Source: Kappaphycus alvarezii
Lineage: Eukaryota; Rhodophyta; Florideophyceae; Gigartinales; Solieriaceae
Length of the DNA: 64,000 nucleotides
Reading direction: 5' to 3'
Assembly: GCA_002205965.3 (NCBI GenBank)
Contig: NADL03000025.1
Coordinates: forward strand, 434,001-498,000
The translations under genes and the position numbers were made by a program. Below the pieces are notes generated by a model. That model worked only from the letters and a program-made list of their open reading frames with translations. It made no database searches and was not told the origin of the DNA. Shown one piece after another: positions 1-9,667 of this stretch (its first letter is position 1; each line of letters starts with the position of its first letter).

Positions 1-185
1 CATTTCCCTATACCTCGACCTTTCTTTGTCAGATCTGTGAGAGGTGCAGCAATTGCAGAGAACTTCGGAATGAACCTACGGAAAAACTGTATTAGACCTA
101 AGAAACTTCTCAGTTCCCTGTGTAGTCGCAGTCGATAAAGGAATCGTGCGTTCCTGGATGAAGAGAACTAGAGATTGAGATTAGA
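1..185 (-). pseudogene. Ty3/gypsy reverse transcriptase fragment at window edge
   Basis: Reading the minus strand from about position 135 down to 1 gives an open stretch containing LRSFLGL, then FFRRFIPKFSAIAAPL and TDLTKKG. This is the conserved segment after the RT palm of Ty3/gypsy polyproteins (usually ELRSFLGL..YYRRFIPNFS.IA.PL..L.KK). The frame breaks near 150 and I could not follow RT motifs further upstream with confidence. The rest of the element lies outside the window. Family identification is secure from the motif; how much of the element is intact cannot be judged. Confidence 0.75.
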
Positions 186-189
186 TTTT

Positions 190-1125
190 CACTGAGCTTG
201 TTCCCATGCTTTGTTCTCATCGGAGCATGTATCCAGTGCATGCAAGATGTGACGCGATTGGTGGTGGTCAGTAACAGCCCCACAACGCAGTCGTAATGGA
301 ACAAGCAAGCGTCGGCTCCGGGACGGCAGCAGGTTACACGTCGTAGAGGATATGCAGAATTTCTGTAGTGGCACGAAGAACGGTCAGCTAGGCCTGGATA
401 GTGGAAATGGTTATGTCATGGCATGAGTGTGAAAGGCGAGAGAAGTAAATCTATCAGCGTGCCTGGTGATGATCTGGTCACGGCAAGTGTAGTTTGGAAT
501 GGCGTTACGTCTTCACGGCGGCGGTTGTGTGTTGTGTCTGTATAGCGTGAGATTGTTTTGAAGACTTTAGAGCCGGATGCAGCTGATATCGAATTGGTTC
601 AAGCGGAGGCGTATCGGTATGACTTGATTGATTTCGAAACAACGATCGATGTAGTCAGACTCAGTGTCGTAGGACATGCTGTACGGATGCTCAGTTTTCA
701 GTGCAAGGGGATTACACAACGTCTCATAGTCGGGGGTGCATGTTCATTCACAAGCAGAAGGGGCTGAGTGAACACAGCCAAGCAGAATCATAGGTTGTGG
801 CCAAATACGTCCTGCTTCAGAGGTATGCCATTGAAAAGAGCAACGGCCTCGCTGGACCAGATTACGGAGCTTAGCTTTTTTTCGAACATAGAGTAACGTA
901 GCACTCGCCGTGGAACTGCAGCAGAGCGGTTGTCGCGCAGCATGATCGCAGTAGTTGAGATGGGCTACGGATGTCGACCTTGTCGTTCCTGTCAATGTAT
1001 TGTGCTGTACTGTACTGTACAAGGATGCTATATCAACGTGGTGCCAAAGAAAATTGTAGTAATCCCTTGAAAAATGAAACATTTCATGAAAGAATTCATT
1101 CTGCCATCATTATCTGGACGTAGCC
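190..1125. other. no assignable gene; possible upstream remains of the gypsy element
   Basis: Only short open frames occur on either strand (up to 112 codons, 744-1082 minus) and none shows a recognisable domain. Because the gypsy RT at 1-185 runs leftwards, its gag/protease side would be expected here, but I see no CCHC knuckle or DTGA-like protease site. The end of the interval may hold the promoter of the plus-strand NADH pyrophosphatase gene. Confidence 0.4.
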
Positions 1126-2407
1126 TTGTCCACACACATCATCAGCGCCCTGTACATTCCACAAACGCACGACAAAATGTCAAATACAATTTCCTTCGTC
1201 CACAAACTGCTTTCCTCTCCGGGACTAGCCAACGTCGTCCGTCAATGCTCGGTGCTCATCACATCACAAGTTACAACATCAAGATTCAAACTGCCTGCAC
1301 GACGACTCACGCAATCCCCAACCCACCCTCAACCCTTCACCCGTACTGCGCATCCCATCCCCCACCCGTCAATGCACGCCATCCGTCCTTCTCATTACGG
1401 CGGTGGCCATCCCGCACACCCCATCCGGCCATTAACCGCCTCAACAACCACCGTTCCAATCCAACCCCCCGCCACCCCCACACTCTTCATCCGGATCCGA
1501 ACGTTTCCTTCTTTTGTCCCCAACTCTCGACTTTCTCGTCATCCCCTCCCCACTCCCACCCTCCTCCACACTTTGCCCTCCCTTCTCCACACCTCCCAGA
1601 TCCCCACCCGACCCCCACTTTCTCGGCCTCCATCCACCCGTCACTTCCCAGTCTACTCCCTCAGTCTCCCCGCTCAATCCAAGCCTCCCATCTCCCGACC
1701 TTTCGTTCCCTGCGACACGTCTTCCATCTCATTCCCCCTGTCGAAGCAAACCTCGCTGCTCACGCCCGCTCCTTAGCCGAATTCCATAATCGCCACCAGT
1801 TTTGCGGTCTCTGCGGCGCCCCGACCCTTCCCGATCACCACGGCTCACGCCGTCGCTGTTCCCGCAATATCGATTCAAAGGAACCCCATCATATCACTCC
1901 CGCCTCCCTGAACTCAGACTCTCCTTCCTGTCCCGGCGTTTGGTTCCCTCGTGTCGATCCTGTGGTTATCATGCTTGTCGTTTCTCGTGATTCTCGACGA
2001 GCATTGCTTGCGCGACAGGCCCGCTTCGCAAAGGGCATGTATTCCTGTCTCGCGGCTTTATGGAGCACGCTGAAGGGGTAGATGATGCCGTGCGGAGAGA
2101 AACGTGGAGGAGACGGGGTTAGAGTAGGGGAAGTGCGCTTTTTCGGCAGTCAGCCCTGGCCGTTTCCGTTTCTCTAATGTTGGGATGTGTAGGGGTCGCC
2201 GTGGAGGAGGATTTAGATATTGATTGAAAACGAGTTGGAGAGCGCGAGATGGTTTGGGAGAGAGGAGGTTCAGGATATGGTGAGAAATTCCGACAAAGCT
2301 TTCGGAAAGGAAGGGAAAGCTGAGCAAAAGGGGGGACGTTATTTGTACCGCCAAGTTCAGCTATGGGCGGAGAGTTGTGTGCGGCTTTTGCAAGGGGGAT
2401 CCACTAA
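1126..2407 (+). CDS. NADH pyrophosphatase, NUDT12/NPY1/NudC-like Nudix hydrolase (frameshifted in this assembly)
   Basis: Enzymes of this family cleave NAD(P)H and similar dinucleotides into two mononucleotides, usually in peroxisomes or cytosol. The order seen is a poorly conserved N-terminal domain (INRLNN near 1430), the zinc-ribbon half FCGLCGAPTLP (about 1800), the FPR-DPVVIMLVV strand (about 1945), ARQARFAKGMYSCLA, then the Nudix box G-F-M-E-H-A-E..RRET. After it come SQPWPFP, SLMLGCVG, ELESARWFGREEV and a C-terminal FVPPSSAM, with stop TAA at 2405-2407. Continuity needs several frame changes (about 2030, 2103, 2115, 2177, 2215, 2335). Most are explained by one missing base in a run, such as GG for GGG. 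Start is uncertain: candidates are ATG 1126, ATG 1180 and ATG 1372. The 1126-1370 part may be a targeting peptide or 5' UTR. It is convergent with EMG1, about 150 bp away. Confidence 0.78.
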
Positions 2408-2558
2408 CTGTTTTCGATGGGAATGGAAAAATATAGAGCAAAGGTTCTGGGGGAGAAGGAAAAGCGAGCTTGTGGAGTACCTCTATTTTGGAGTCCAAGC
2501 TGCGGTACTTTGTAATCTATGTCATGCACGTTATGGTGACAAAGAATGCTGGCGTAGA

Positions 2559-3435
2559 CTACACAATGCCGAATAAACACTCGTAAGAATAAACGAGTCG
2601 CGCGCACACAGTAGCCGCGGAGAGGGGGTACTCGCTCACGCAAATGTAATCATCTGCCCAATCCTCTACAACCTTCCCATGTGCCATGGCGCCAATGACA
2701 TACAGCACATTGACTGTGTCCGCATCTTGTTCAATCTCTTCCTCGCTGACCTTGTCACCTTCCGAGCAACGTTCTTCACCGCCAGTGCCGCCATTTGCCC
2801 GGCATGTTCCCGCATGTCGACCACATTATCTGTATTGTAAGTGCACACAATTTTGCGTGTGCCGACCGGAAGATGACTGCTGATAGGGTTGCGGATTACT
2901 TTCAGCAGGGGTGCGCTGCCGCTTGTACCGCGGACCTTGAACTTTTCAAGAAGTTCCGTCATGAGACCTGAGAAGCGACGGATAGTGCGTGGTATACGCG
3001 TCTGAGGATGAACCTCGATGAGCACGTTCTTTGCAGTTCGGATATACACCTTGAGCTTGCCAGCCTTGTTTAGAGGGCTATCCAACAAGGTTAGAAGACA
3101 CTGATGCGTGATATCCGGTCGAGCATCATTGGCGTCCCGTCCAGTTTTGCGTAAGTGATGGCGATGGTCCTCGCAGTTAGTAGCACCATACCGCCAGAGC
3201 GGCCACTCTGTTTGAGAGTTTCTAGATTGGCGCGTTCGAGAAGAACTGTGACGTTGATTTTCTTCGAGTGGCTCTCCGACAGGGCATGCATCCAGGCATA
3301 GGTAGGTGGTTTGTCAGCGGGGGAGTCGACCTGTGGAGTATGGTCTTCGTCGTCGTGTAAGCTTTCGTCTCCAGAATTCTCGTCTTGACTGCTCTCATCA
3401 TTTGCAGTTGTCGGCTCAGGGCGCGTTCCAGGCAA
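2559..3435 (-). CDS. EMG1: EMG1/Nep1 SPOUT-class rRNA pseudouridine N1-methyltransferase (two frameshifts)
   Basis: EMG1/Nep1 methylates the hypermodified pseudouridine of 18S rRNA and is needed for small-subunit assembly in the nucleolus. The protein begins with an acidic, probably disordered N-terminus, then NVTVLLERANLETLK and GGMVLL. In the next frame follow CEDHRHHLRK, RPDITHQ and LLDSPLNKAGKLKVYI, then VLIEVHPQTRIPRT, LLKVIRNPISSHLPVG and NVVDMRE. After an acidic linker comes the SAM-binding loop VIGAMAHGKVVEDWADDYI and finally EYPLSAATVCARLVYSYEC, ending at the stop at 2559-2561. Both frame changes (about 3175 and 2782) are cured by one added base. Every signature motif is retained, so I read this as an intact gene with sequence errors. 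ATG at 3435 is the first in frame after the frame change, but the open frame extends further upstream. It diverges from the LYR gene. Confidence 0.9.
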
Positions 3436-3954
3436 TGGTGGGTCCGAATCCTTGCCGGTCAGTATTTGCAGTAGACGCTCAGATGGCTCATCGGTGTTGG
3501 GCTGTGCAGTGCGTCTTCTCTTCTGGTCCGCGGGACCGTCTGTTTTGGAAAGCCTCCCCGCTTTTGCGCACCTACTTTGCTGGTGGCTCTCATTGTTCGA
3601 CAGATATTTCGCCCTTAAAGTTCTTTCGTTGTGTGAGGAAGGTATGAGGTAGTTTGGAGAGACAAGTTAAAACCATAGAAACCCTCGACGGCGCCTGGAT
3701 TTCGGGACTGGATATCCTTCTGATCCCGAAAGCATTGCAAAGTCTGGCTCTGTTATCTACCGCGGGTCGGCGGTGCGTTGGAAAATAAAACAATAGCCAA
3801 TTGAAGTCACACGGTGTACGCGTGTAAAATCGCTGTATCCATTTATCGTAAATGTATATCGTAACCCTTGATTGTCGCGGAAACGATTTGTCGAGCTTCT
3901 CAGAGTTTCGTCAGCAACCGAATTCAGACAACAGACGGGCCCACGAGTTCCTCA
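3436..3954. promoter_or_regulatory. divergent intergenic region between EMG1 and the LYR-motif gene
   Basis: About 500 bp separate the likely start of EMG1 (minus) from the LYR-motif gene (plus), so promoters of both should lie here. The minus-strand EMG1 frame stays open to about 3655 without an obvious Met, so part of this may be N-terminal coding or 5' UTR. No clear TATA box or other element stands out to me. Confidence 0.4.
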
Positions 3955-4290
3955 ATGCATCCGTCCATCCGCCGTCTTTACAAAAATTTGCTGCACTCTG
4001 CAAAGCATTATCCTGGAGGGGCCGCACAGGGCCGTGAAAAGCTGAAGAATGCCTTTTTCGCACGCGCTGGACTGGACATGACTAATACTCAAGTTTTGGA
4101 AAAGAGTTTGGAAGAGGGCAACCAGTTTTACGAGAGCTGGATGCGCTGCGGCGCCTACACAAATACCGGTAAGTATATCGGGCACCAGAACTGAAAACCG
4201 CAAGGGTGATGAACGCCTTGTTTTACTAACGGTACTCGTGAGTTGTTACTACTGGACAGGACCCTGAAGAAGCGGTACGGGGACCGCTGA
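3955..4290 (+). CDS. small LYR-motif (Complex1_LYR) protein, ETFRF1/LYRM5-like, two exons
   Basis: LYR-motif proteins are small mitochondrial helical adaptors that bind acyl-ACP and Fe-S or respiratory-complex partners; the ETFRF1/LYRM5 type regulates the electron-transfer flavoprotein. Exon 1 starts MHPSIRRLYKNLLHSAKHYP with the LY-K/R motif, then REKLKNAFFARAG and LEKSLEEGNQF. One missing T in a T-run near 4120 shifts the frame; after it come RELDALRRLHKYR, then the intron, and exon 2 gives TLKKRYGDR with stop TGA at 4288-4290. The total of about 82 residues is normal for the family, and the C-terminal KYR-TLKKRY matches LYRM5-type ends. The split Arg codon (CG|G) joins perfectly across the intron, which supports the model. 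The exact subfamily is an inference. Confidence 0.8.
4169..4259 (+). other. 91-nt spliceosomal intron in the LYR-motif gene
   Basis: The intron starts GTAAGTATAT, has the branch-site sequence TTTTACTAAC (4221-4230) and ends GGACAG. Removing it joins CG to G, giving an Arg codon and restoring the conserved KYR-TLKKRY C-terminus. It is the only intron I can support in the window. Confidence 0.85.
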
Positions 4291-5040
4291 CTGCAAGGGT
4301 AAGCAACAGCTGATGTTTGCGGTGGATGGGGGAGATCTGAGAGACGTGACAATTTGCTAAACAGAGTACAAAATGCCACGTATAAAGCTGTCCAGGCTAA
4401 GAGCATGCATGTCGGCATCAGACTATGTCTGGTATTTGGGTGAGCCCCTCTCAGTCCAGCCCATGGCTTGTTGCGTACCTCAATTCCAAAGCTTCAGAGC
4501 AATTACATCTCATGCAGCGCTAGGAGACAGATAACATCAGCAAGTCTGATTGCTTTTCAAATGGACAACCACGTTTCTAGTGGAACCACGGTTACGGCGG
4601 AAACACATGTAAGCAGAAGGCCGGCAATTCCTTCTCTATCAGCACTGCGTACTATGTCGTAGGACTTGGGACATCTGCAAAGGATGAACAGTGTGAAGTA
4701 CCTTGAGGCGTCTACGTGCGGTAGAAGAAGATGCGATACGAAAGTGGGCCGAGCGAGTTGGAAGCGAGTTTGGAGAGGGCTGTAGCAGGCGAGAAAGCGC
4801 TGGTTTTTGATGCTTGGATGTGGAATTTTTGGACATGGACTTTCCTTAGCAGAACCTTTAGTAGTCGGACAAGTCACGTCATAAGCACACCATTTATCCA
4901 CGAGCAGACCACAGCTTGAGAGTTCTGAAGAGTTTGAGCAATGTTCAACAATTTGTCGCGAACAGGTGGAGAAGACACCGAGGGTATCAAACGATAATGG
5001 GACAAAATGAGGATTCGTCTTTGTCGATCCAATGTCATCA
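4291..5040. other. unassigned; coding-like patches but no recognised gene
   Basis: Open frames occur on both strands. In the plus frame around 4690-4790 a charged stretch reads RRLRAVEEDAIRKWAERVG, which looks protein-like, but it is bounded by stops and I recognise no family. Given the indel pattern in neighbouring genes, a small frameshifted gene here is possible but unproven. Confidence 0.3.
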
Positions 5041-5253
5041 TTGTGACGCCCGGGTGGACCCTTGCGGCGACCGTGCCTTTATTTGCAAGTCTAAAGATGG
5101 TGTTGCGCTCCCACGCATCGCGGAGATGCCTCATACATCAGTTGGAATTATACGAACGAGAATATACCGGCGCACTATTTACACCATCTGGTCGTCTCTG
5201 GCTCACGCTACTGTGTCATGCACACCTCTGCACGTTGCCGAGGGAAACTTTAT
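5041..5253 (+). pseudogene. family A RLE retrotransposon fragment, internally deleted
   Basis: The plus frame reads QCHHCDARVDPCGDRAFIC, the CCHC knuckle that precedes the restriction-like endonuclease. It is followed almost at once by RTRIYRRTIYTIWSSLAHA and PLHVAE, the extreme C-terminus of the same protein. Compared with the copy at 14.9-15.6 kb, the endonuclease core (RPAD to DVT) between these blocks is missing. It lies tail to tail with the minus-strand copy that ends at 5300. Confidence 0.75.
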
Positions 5254-5299
5254 TACGTTCATATCGAGGGTCCAGTGCAGGAACCGACTCTGTTGCTAG

Positions 5300-5930
5300 C
5301 TAAGTGCTAACCGGGTGGTCCACGTCGGCCACATGCACAGGTGTACGGGACACGATGCGTTTGTCAGAGACGACTAGATCGTGTCCCGTATGCGTCGGTA
5401 AATTCTCGTTCTAATAACTCTAGCAGATGTATGCAATTTTCCGCGATGCGCGGGAGGAGATCCTCTATGAAGAGGATAGTAGCAGGGGAAGGCGAACCCA
5501 GGGAATCGAAAGCCAGCGGTTGGAAATCGAAGTCGGGGCCCTGTGTGGGGTTGTCGGAAGGGGGCGCAAGGCGCCCACGCGACAGTTTAGCGTTCCAGGT
5601 CAGTGACCATGTTGCGGTGCGCAACTGAAGCAGCACCTCCCACTTTTCGGGTAGCCCTTGATCGTACGTCGACCTTGAACGGTGATGCGAAGGTGACGTT
5701 GCAGGCGATGCGGCGCTTTGCAGTGCCGTCGGGAGCTGGCGTTGGCTGGACGAGGATGTCAGCGGGTCTTAGCTGGGTGCCTGGCACCAGGAGCGGAACC
5801 TCAAACTGGCAGTCCAGACCTGCTGCACGGGCGATACGGCCGGCAATGACGTTGGGTAGCGAGTCATGCCGGTGTTTGCGTAGCCTGGCTATGGTTGTTT
5901 GCAATGCTCATGGTTCGGGAGGAGCGAGTC
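5300..5930 (-). pseudogene. family A RLE retrotransposon 3' fragment
   Basis: On the minus strand from about 5905: RAAGLDCQFEVPLLVPGTQL, RPADILVQP, ACNVTFASPFK, HRNMVTDLER, then after a frame change FDFQPLAFDSLGSPSP and, after another, SRTPVHVADVDHPVST with stop at 5300-5302. These blocks align in order with the uninterrupted 243-codon copy at 14.87-15.60 kb. The knuckle region upstream is only partly recognisable (about 5905-5930). At least two indels break the frame. The element encodes RT plus endonuclease; only the endonuclease and C-terminal domain remain here. Confidence 0.8.
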
Positions 5931-6198
5931 ATCGTGAACACGTGGAGCACCTCGTTTGCAGTTCGCTAAACAGTTGGTTCCCGCACTGGACCCGTGATTT
6001 TAATGCCGTAAAGTTTGATAATGGTGCGAACCGCGACAAAATCAGACATGGACAGTATTCAAGCCCCAGGTTTGGCGTCCCGACACCCTTGACAACGCCA
6101 GGGGTTCCACGTGACATACGTGTAATGTTTCCATTGGCTCAAACTTTTGGTATGTGTATAAATTTCTGTTGAGAACATCTCGGCATCAGCAGATGGAA

Positions 6199-6270
6199 GC
6201 ACCAGTGGTCCAGTGGTTAAGATCTCCGCCTCCCACGCGGAGGACCCGGATTCGATTTCCGGCTGGTGTA
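6199..6270 (+). tRNA. tRNA-Gly (anticodon CCC)
   Basis: A complete cloverleaf of 72 nt. The acceptor stem GCACCAG pairs with CTGGTGT (G1-T72 is a wobble pair), with discriminator A. The D arm is GGTC/GATC. The anticodon stem is TCCGC/GCGGA with loop CTCCCAC, so the anticodon is CCC, reading GGG (Gly). The T arm is CCGGA-TTCGATT-TCCGG. No intron and no encoded CCA. A- and B-box-like internal promoter elements are present. Only the terminal wobble is unusual. The 70-codon open frame across it is an artefact. Confidence 0.93.
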
Positions 6271-6277
6271 CTGATTA

Positions 6278-6282
6278 TTTTT
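6278..6282 (+). terminator. Pol III T5 terminator of tRNA-Gly
   Basis: Five consecutive T residues start seven bases after the tRNA 3' end, the normal position and form of an RNA polymerase III terminator. Confidence 0.8.
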
Positions 6283-6556
6283 CTTCGTCTCCTGACTATA
6301 TTATTTATTACTTCACTTGCTGCAAATAGTTTTGATCAGCCTCCAATTACCGTTTTTCTTGTCTGAATATCAGTGCGCAACCGTACTCTTACTGTTCTGT
6401 ACTTTGCTTGAAACAGCCGTCAGAGCGGCTTAGACAGTCCAGCACCCAAAATTTTCGCCTCGATGCAGTGAGCAGTGCCAACTTTATTTACAGTAAACGA
6501 GTTGCTAATTTATCGGTAAACATTGCACCAACGGGTCTGGGCTTACAGTTTGAAGT

Positions 6557-7680
6557 TTACAGGTGGTCAAATGCCGGGCGCGTGCAATGGAGAGCATTCG
6601 GTTCTCGGCGCTCAGGCGTTGGTAAGTGCGGCACGAATACCCTCCGCGGAGGTATGATGACGGTGAGCAATGGCCGGAAAACACTCGTTAAGAAACGGCC
6701 AGTCTCAGCCGAGGGGGCACCGCGGGAACCGAAAAGCAGGGGTTGGAACTGGAACCGAGGGTCGCTCCGAGGGCCACCCGGGAGGTTGAGTGCCCGACGT
6801 CCCAGCTTGCGGTCGAGGTCGCGAATCTTGTTCCGGTGCACAGTGCCCGCTGCGCCTCCTGCTATCCGAGCAGCTTTCGTGCGGGTGGCCGACGAAAAGG
6901 GCGATACTATAGTGATGTCGCAGGCGAGTGAGCGAGGTTGCGGCGGCTTGGCGTTTGCCAGGGGAAGAACTCATATGTCCGCGGGACGTAGGTCAGTCCC
7001 CGGGTTATGGGGCGGTGCCTCTAGCTCGCAGTTGCGGATAGCGTGTGTGACTAGGGCAGTGCGCACGGAGGTGTGCCGGTGCAGACGGCCGTATCCGGTG
7101 GGGCAGCGGTCTGCTGCATGGTCGCCATGGGTGTCCATGGGCTTGTGACAGTGCAGGCAGAGGACAGGAGGGGGTCGTCGTACACAGGGAGGATGACATG
7201 CTATTGGAGCATTTCGGACCATTGCGTGTCGGGGCTCCGGCAGGAGGAGGCGGGATGTGCGGGAGGAAGCAGCAGCGGGACTGTGGCGGAGGGCGAGGCC
7301 CTGGATCGGTTATCTTCGTCACTATGATGGGATGGGGTAGGGTTGGCGTCCCAGTCCGCGCGCCATGCCAGTGGAGGCGGCCCTTGCGTCTTGCTGTACT
7401 GTCGTTACTATAGATTGAGTGTTTTGAGGGGATGCAGCGAGGGCAATGGGGTCAGGGTCTCCTAGAGAGGCAGGATCGGGGTGGCCGAGGATATGGCTGA
7501 CGAAGGCATGAGGCAGCGGGCGGGCTTGATCGTGGAGGGAACGCAGATCTGGAGGGCATGGAAAATGCAGACTGTCTGCAGTCCGGGTGGAGGCCTCTCG
7601 GGCGGTGTGTTCGCGAGCGGGCAGCATCGATGATGCTGGCGGCGCGATGCCGGCACCGACGAAGCACAAGGCCTTGCCCC
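6557..7680 (-). pseudogene. family A RLE retrotransposon copy, longest on this strand
   Basis: From 7669 downwards on the minus strand: DLRSLHDQARPLPHAFVSH and a region matching the pre-knuckle part of the copy at 13 kb. Then come CLHCHKPMDTHGDHAADRC (CCHC knuckle), YGRLHRHTSVRTALV, PGTDLRPADI, and after frame changes HRNKIRDLDRKLGRRA and FQFQPLLFGSRGAPSAE. The pieces are in the right order in three frames, so several indels separate them. It lies upstream and antisense to the tRNA-Gly, while the 5300-5930 copy lies on its other side. RT motifs that should lie above 7680 were not recognised. Confidence 0.75.
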
Positions 7681-8859
7681 CATCATTGCACCCCTCGGAC
7701 AGATTGGCTCCCGATTGCTAGCAGCATCTACAGCCGCTTAAGGAATACACGTTTCGAGTAGTGCAAACTGGGCAGGTGTAAGAGGAAAGGTCCCCAAACA
7801 GATCGCTCATGGCACAGGTTGGTCCAAACATATACAGGTAGGCTTGCGCGTCGTGGACCACATCGACACCCAACTCGCAGCTCCAGTCCCCATTTCGGAG
7901 TCCCAAAGGCGCAGGGCAATGCTCTGACCTCAAACCCAATTCCTCGACCAAACACCAAACGTATCCACAACGACGAATACAACGCCCAGCTGATACCAGT
8001 TCCGTCGAAATGTGAACCCAGCAGATACCTCTTTCAGACAGCGCCTCATCCACCGCCGTCGCCAATACAACCCGCAACCCAAATTCACGCCCCGCTCTCA
8101 AACATGCCCCAAACCGCAACCTTTCACAGGCCGTAAATTTCATCCCGAATACCTACACCCGCCACACTGTTCGTCGGAGGGCATGCAGAGCAGGGATGCA
8201 TCACGACTTAAGCACGTCGAAAAGGCGAAATCCACTATCCACCACCTTGGATTCATACTTGCGGTCCACAGAGGAGTTGAGGCTCGCAGATTTGACCATG
8301 CACCCCGCAATGGTACAGCGTCCCTTGTTTCTGTGCGTTGGGATGTGTTCGTAACATGTGTCCTTGGCGTCTTGGTGGTGCGCATGAATCTGCGCTGGGG
8401 TGCGCTGAGGTTGTTGGACAGGGAGGTTTGGATGGAGTTTGAACGATAGGCCCCGTTTTGCGAGGGGCGAGGTGGCTTTTCTCGCGGCAATGTTTCTTCG
8501 TGTCAGCCTGGATGATCTGAGTCGGTACTGCGCGGACTTTTGCGGTCATATCGTTACGCATTTTACGTTTGCTGTTGCGGGTTATGGATTATCGTGCTTG
8601 GTAATGGTAAGGATCGCCGTTCGTGATTTGTCGAGTGTTGTCGTGATGTAGTTGGGCAAGGAGGGCAACGTTGAAATCTAACGCGGGGGGCGGGTGGGAC
8701 AAAGGTAGTTGGCTCGTGAGGATGGGACGGTGTAGTGTCGGATGCGGATCGCGTCGCAGGCAGTCAGACTTGTAGCGTGTTGGCGGGCAGCGGATTTTTC
8801 GAGTCCGGGGAATCTGGTGTGCCGTGTTTCAGGTGGGGTCTTATTTTGCTGGTGGCTCG
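7681..8859. other. unassigned, GC-rich, no recognised gene
   Basis: Open frames of 80-145 codons exist on both strands (7718-8143 minus, 8012-8449 plus) but are mutually antisense and Pro/Arg or Cys/Gly rich, as expected by chance in GC-rich DNA. The RT of the minus-strand family A copy ending at 7680 should lie here if that copy were full length, but I see no YxDD box. Confidence 0.3.
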
Positions 8860-9180
8860 CGACTAGCATGACATCGCTAAGTGACGCGTAATCTTGTCAT
8901 TGTAAAGTGTCGGATTGTCACGCCGCGCGCATGGATAGAGTGGGAGCTCAAGGCAAAAATATTGGGTTACTTGGAACTCGAACGCCGTCGTGCAATAGTG
9001 ATTGACGCGAATGAGGGATGGGGTAAACTTTGCGGCGCAGTAAGGATCTTGGTTTTGAAAAATATCCGAGAAGCGTTGATGATTAAGGATGTCGAAGTCT
9101 TCCTGACTGGAGAACTTGGCGGGGACGTAAAAACTCGCGGGTATCCTAGCAGAGACGCTGGTAGACGCTAGCAGGCCATG
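8860..9180 (-). other. open frame of unknown function (both strands open)
   Basis: A minus-strand frame without an early Met is open for about 105 codons and has protein-like composition (includes PAKFSSQEDFDILNHQRFSD and NPTLYNDKITRHL). The plus strand has a 96-codon ORF at 8881-9171 (MTRNLVIVKCRIVTPRAWIE). Only one, if either, can be real. I recognise neither family. Confidence 0.2.
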
Positions 9181-9585
9181 GCCCTACTAAATTTGAAAAG
9201 ATTAGTGCGGGTCCGAGGATGATAATGATTCGAGCATCAACGTTTCGGCATTGCTGTTCTAGGTTGCAGCGGACATCAGTGACGAGTGCAAGGGTTGCAA
9301 TACACGGCAGAACAGGAGAATCCGGCGAGGTCGCCAAGGTAGGCTTATTCTCCGCTTCTTAAGCACGTTGTCGCAGAGCTCTGGGTGAGTGGGATGCGGA
9401 TACCTTCCCGCACATGGAATGATGAAACGATCTGGAGAAGGTACTCGCGTGGAAGGTACGCGAAGAACCTCACTTCACTACAAACACAGAATGCTTTTCC
9501 AGTAGCAGACTGCTTGACATGGTTCAGTTGTCTTTGCTACCTAGGCACTTGAACAGCATCCAAGCGTATTGATCTATGGCATCTA

Positions 9586-9667
9586 TTTAGCAGTGGTGGA
9601 AAACCATGGGATAGATCGGATATATCTTCCAAGAGTAAAACACCCAAACCTTTTCCCCTTTAGCAGT
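9586..9667 (+). mobile_element. family B tail insertion A: 64-bp element with 9-bp target-site duplication
   Basis: The element occupies 9595-9658 and ends ...AAACCTTTTCCCC. It is flanked by the 9-bp direct repeat TTTAGCAGT (9586-9594 and 9659-9667). The interior matches the 3' part of the units at 13588-13795 and 63315-63525 (shared GAGTAAAACACCCAAACC). With the 3' end constant and the 5' end truncated, it looks like a 5'-truncated non-LTR retrotransposon insertion without a poly-A tail. Confidence 0.85.

Noticed and set aside
1441-1789. Pro/Ser-rich ORFs on both strands
   Set aside because: C/T-rich composition keeps several frames open; these are shadows of the NUDT12-like N-terminal region.
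6154-6366. 70-codon ORF with PVVQWLRSPPPTRRTRIRFP
   Set aside because: This is the translation of the tRNA-Gly gene itself, a common annotation artefact.
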